Shown here piece by piece: positions 60,870-64,000 of a DNA stretch of 64,000 nt; the first letter of the stretch is position 1, and each line of letters starts with the position of its first letter. Origin of the DNA: Dromiciops gliroides (Eukaryota > Chordata > Mammalia > Microbiotheria > Microbiotheriidae); assembly GCF_019393635.1 (NCBI RefSeq), contig NC_057864.1:467486117-467550116 (forward strand), written 5' to 3'. A program made the position numbers and the translations under genes. The notes below the pieces were generated by a model. The model was not told the DNA's origin, did not search any database, and was given only the letters and a program-made list of their open reading frames with translations.

Positions 60870-61397
60870 CTGACATGGGGTTTAGGATAAACCAGGAAGT
60901 TTCTCCAGTGAGAAGCAAAAAGAAAGATGACCAGATAACAGGACAGATATATTGAGGAATCACAGGACTATTACAGTTTAGATTGACCAACTAGATATCA
61001 GGACAGACATACCTAAGAAGGGGAGAGAAAATTCTATAGCAGGAAAGTCAATTACATTTGGTTACTACCTGACCTAAGCTAGGAGACAGAGATAACCCCA
61101 AAGGTCAGAACCATCATTTCAAAAAAATCCCCCTAACCTCTCAGGAATATGACAAGCATCTAGGCTTTCCCCACCCCACCCCATCTACCCTCTATAAAAG
61201 CTTTTGCCTTCCCTCTGTTCTAGGAAGAGAATGTTCCTAAGACCTCCTCCCCAGGGATGAAGTCTTTGACTTCCCACTCAATCACTTTCCCTAGCAAGAA
61301 AAAAAAAAGATCAATTTAATTCTAACTGGACTGTGTGCCAGTATAATTCTTTATTGAGGAATCCCTAAGGACCACCACAAACCCCTGCCCCAAGTCA
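60870..61397 (+). mobile_element. ERV fossil, 5' LTR (sense), left limit uncertain
   Basis: TATAAAAGC promoter-like box, a TTTATT-containing R/U5-like end, and an LTR end near 61397 just before a primer-binding-site-like stretch resembling tRNA-Glu. Probably a class I element, broken; no matching 3' LTR in the window. Confidence 0.5.
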
Positions 61398-62209
61398 TAT
61401 TTTGGTTCCCTGTCCTAGAAGTGGGAAATTCCTCTTTCCTCTTACCACAAAACCCCCGAGGTAAGAACTCTTTTTCATTTATTTTCTCTCTCTCATGCCT
61501 GACTCTATCCCTTGACAGTGGCCAAGGAGAGAAAGAGGTGGGGTCAGCTTTTCCATGCAAAGGGCAGGGGCATTGTCCTCTCAAAAGCTTGACCTGAAAG
61601 GGCAATATCTGAGTAAAGCTTTAAACAGCCTTATGCTCCTGGGGATGGAAGAGAATATTCATAGGGATTCCACTTGTGGTGAATTCTGAACAATTGGGCT
61701 AAATTTGACCTTACAAGCTTGAAAAAGCTACTGGACTTGTCTGCAGGCACTAGGGAAAGCCCTCATGGCCTTAAGCCAGATCAGCCCCTACCACACCTGG
61801 ACTGGGCTCTAGTAAAGTAGACAGGAAGAAGTAATCTTCCCCTCTATTACAGTTGTTGGCTTGTTTGTTCGTCTTATGTGCATTTATATGTCGATGAAGA
61901 GTTATACTTGTGTGCCTACCCTTCACCCACCTTCCCAGCCTGACCAATCTGGGGAAGGCAGAGAAATCTTAGAATTAACTTAATCAACTGCAAGCAAAAA
62001 AAAAAAAATTCCTAATATTGTATTATGTTTCTAAATTTTCTTATAATGTATAAATTGGTACACAATTACATCTGTTATGATAGAAAAGCAATTTCTCTTA
62101 TAATCTGGATGTCAAATTCTAAAAAAAAAATTTCTGTTAAAATGGGAAATCTGAATTTACCTATGTTTGTTAATCTGGAATTAGAATGTGTGTGGAAATG
62201 CATACAAAC
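61398..62209 (+). mobile_element. ERV fossil, leader/internal remnant (sense)
   Basis: Follows the 5' LTR; begins with the primer-binding-site-like stretch. No long open frame. Cut by the antisense LTR at 62210. Confidence 0.4.
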
Positions 62210-62580
62210 TGTTAAGGGCTAAAATTCTAGCTAGTCTGTCTAAAATATTTAATGAGTGGTCGCCAATAAATTATAAGCTTTAGCAAGAGTTAGACTTTTA
62301 AGCATTTATTAAGGAGAATAAGAATTTGGTAAAGAGAGAGAGAAAGGTCTAGATTCCTATCTATTAAAGGGAGAGCGCATTTCTAGCTCCCTTCTCCGCC
62401 AGAGTCCAGAGGAAAGAGCCAGACCGAGCGCCAGTCTCTTCCTTCCTCCTCCCACTAGTCTGCGTCACTTCCTCCCCGCCAAAGAAAAGACTCCTGGTCT
62501 TGCCCTCAAAGACCTTCGCTTCATGGGCAGAACTCTGCTACAGTAAGTATCCAGCAGGTGGCGTCATTCCAATCGTTACA
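62210..62580 (-). mobile_element. ERV fossil, 3' LTR (antisense), 371 bp
   Basis: Bounded by TG...CA (TGTTAAGGG to CGTTACA on the + strand). On the - strand it has AATAAATGCT as poly(A) signal and a polypurine tract directly upstream of its start. It looks like a complete LTR. Confidence 0.75.
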
Positions 62581-64000
62581 GTCCCCCCTGTTGTTCCTCA
62601 AGAAACAAAATGTTTCCTTGACGGAACAGTAAAAACAATATAATAACTATTGCTAACTAATAATATGTGAACAACAATATAGAAAAGGAAGAGAGGAAAG
62701 TTTTGTCCAGAGGGGCGATTTTTTTTTTGTCCTCATGAACCGACGCTTTGACATTAGTCTTGCAAAGGGAGGGCCTCTGCAGAGAATACATGTTACAGAT
62801 GGTGTATATTATAACAGAAAGAGAAAAAACAACAAAAACAACAAATCAAAACTGTTCATTTAAAGTCTCTGAAAGTCTTTTCTCAGATGTCCTCTAGGTG
62901 TAGTCGTGGAATGGAAGTCTTTTCAGGGGTTGATGTGTGGATGCTGGTAATCAGCCAGGAAAATTTCCTACAAAATTGAGCTTAACACAACTTTAAAACA
63001 GCTTTGTCAATAATCAAATCAAACAATGAAAGTTCTCAAAAACATGTCTAAGGGAATACAGAATCTTAGTTGTTACACATGAAACATATAATAAAACAAA
63101 AATTGAAACATTCTTTAAAATTATAATCTTACTATAGTCCCCCCTTATGGAGGGTAATTGAGAAGACAATTGCTGCGATATTAATTTTTAAAAATAATTT
63201 TTATCTTTGTTTCATCACTTTTTGCATCATCTGCCTAATTATCCTCATGCCATTATGAGAAATTAGAAAATCTAATATAATTGGTAACAGGTGTCAAGGC
63301 CAAATTCAACACTGTTATTTATCATGACACCTGAGATAATTATGGGGGTTACCATAAAAGAACAGAGAAATGATGGGATATGAGCATTCCCACACTTGAG
63401 CAATATGTACTGCCCATACAGTATGCCAGGCTTAAAATAGGTGCATGGAATATATGTCCATGCCACCAAACATATTGGAAGAAACTGAGTCAGACTTAAT
63501 CAGATGCATGGGATTGAGATGTCCATGGCATCAGGCATATAGGAGGGAGCATAGAAGCCAGGTGTAGAAGTGAGATGGGTGGGATGAATACTTCCAGCCA
63601 TCTGTACAATATTGTGGGGAAAAAGAGAATAAAATATTAAACCAAGAGAATCCAACCTCAACATTTGTCAAAAGCCGTTCCCTCGGCCATACCTTGACTT
63701 CATGCATGTCTCCCCTCATGTGACAGTTCAGTGTCTGCTCTTGCATGTATTCCTCTTGTGATTGGATGGCATCTTGGCCAACTGGCATCTGATAACTCAG
63801 AATAAAGGCAATTAATGTCTTAAATGATAAGTTCCCATAATCCAAGTCTCATATGGATTTAAAATTGAGGATAATAAATGATTGCAAAAAATATGAATAC
63901 ATCTTGACTCAAAATATAATATAATTATGCAACAATTTCAAATAATACCCTTTTTTTTACTTAGTATACAATTACTTTTGTGAAAAATCAGAACATACTT
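62581..64000 (-). mobile_element. ERV fossil, internal 3' part (antisense), runs off the window
   Basis: AT-rich sequence upstream of the 3' LTR with a polypurine tract at the junction and a second similar tract near 63140. Only short open frames; the copy appears broken here. Family not assigned beyond retrovirus-like. Confidence 0.55.

Noticed and set aside
63272-63845. Two - strand frames of 65 and 104 residues
   Set aside because: They lie in the internal part of the antisense retrovirus fossil and show no clear independent gene.

Overview
The window reads as nuclear DNA of a marsupial, most likely an Australian one. Genes are split by spliceosomal introns, and the gaps are crowded with tRNA-derived CORE-type SINEs whose head reads GGCAGCTAGGTGGCACAGTG. 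Two classes are mixed: short A-tailed copies, many with intact 12-17 bp target-site duplications (TSDs), and longer copies with an RTE/BovB-like 3' tail. Old MIR, L2, L1 and CR1/L3-like pieces, DNA-transposon MITEs, long purine/pyrimidine microsatellites and endogenous retrovirus LTRs fill most of the rest. The species is an inference from these repeats only.

Left third (1-18.76 kb, + strand): the 3' part of RAP1GAP2, a GTPase-activating protein for Rap1. Seven coding exons give the last 233 residues, including the TKTT motif known to bind synaptotagmin-like protein 1. The stop lies in a 39-nt penultimate exon. Skipping that exon would stay in frame and give a different 26-residue end. A 3' UTR of about 5.9 kb follows, nearly free of young SINEs, ending at a poly(A) signal near 18733.

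Middle (27.7-36.7 kb, - strand): a complete tapasin-family gene in eight coding exons. It encodes a predicted 432-aa type I membrane protein: signal peptide, tapasin-like N-domain, Ig V-type domain, Ig C1-type domain, uncharged membrane helix and a short tail ending in a KXKXX-type ER-retrieval motif. A consensus interferon-response element (ISRE) lies about 60 bp upstream of the start codon. I know of no such gene next to RAP1GAP2 in human, so this is the best candidate for an undescribed component of antigen presentation.

Right-centre (39.1-57.6 kb, - strand): a complete EXO5 (exonuclease V) gene whose 370-aa frame is split into six coding exons, starting in a CpG-rich promoter. All four Fe-S cysteines and the catalytic Asp/Glu/Lys residues are present. 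As I recall, human EXO5 is encoded in a single coding exon, which raises the possibility that the eutherian gene is a retrocopy of a locus like this one.

RAP1GAP2 converges on the tapasin-like gene and EXO5, which are head-to-tail on the - strand. No further gene could be supported from 57.6 to 64 kb. The far right holds two endogenous retrovirus fossils in opposite orientations. Other items of note are a 7SL RNA-derived retrocopy at 5.2 kb, an 82-bp mariner-type MITE at 50.8 kb, a 98-bp tandem triplication inside a SINE, and several places where successive SINEs landed at the same target.
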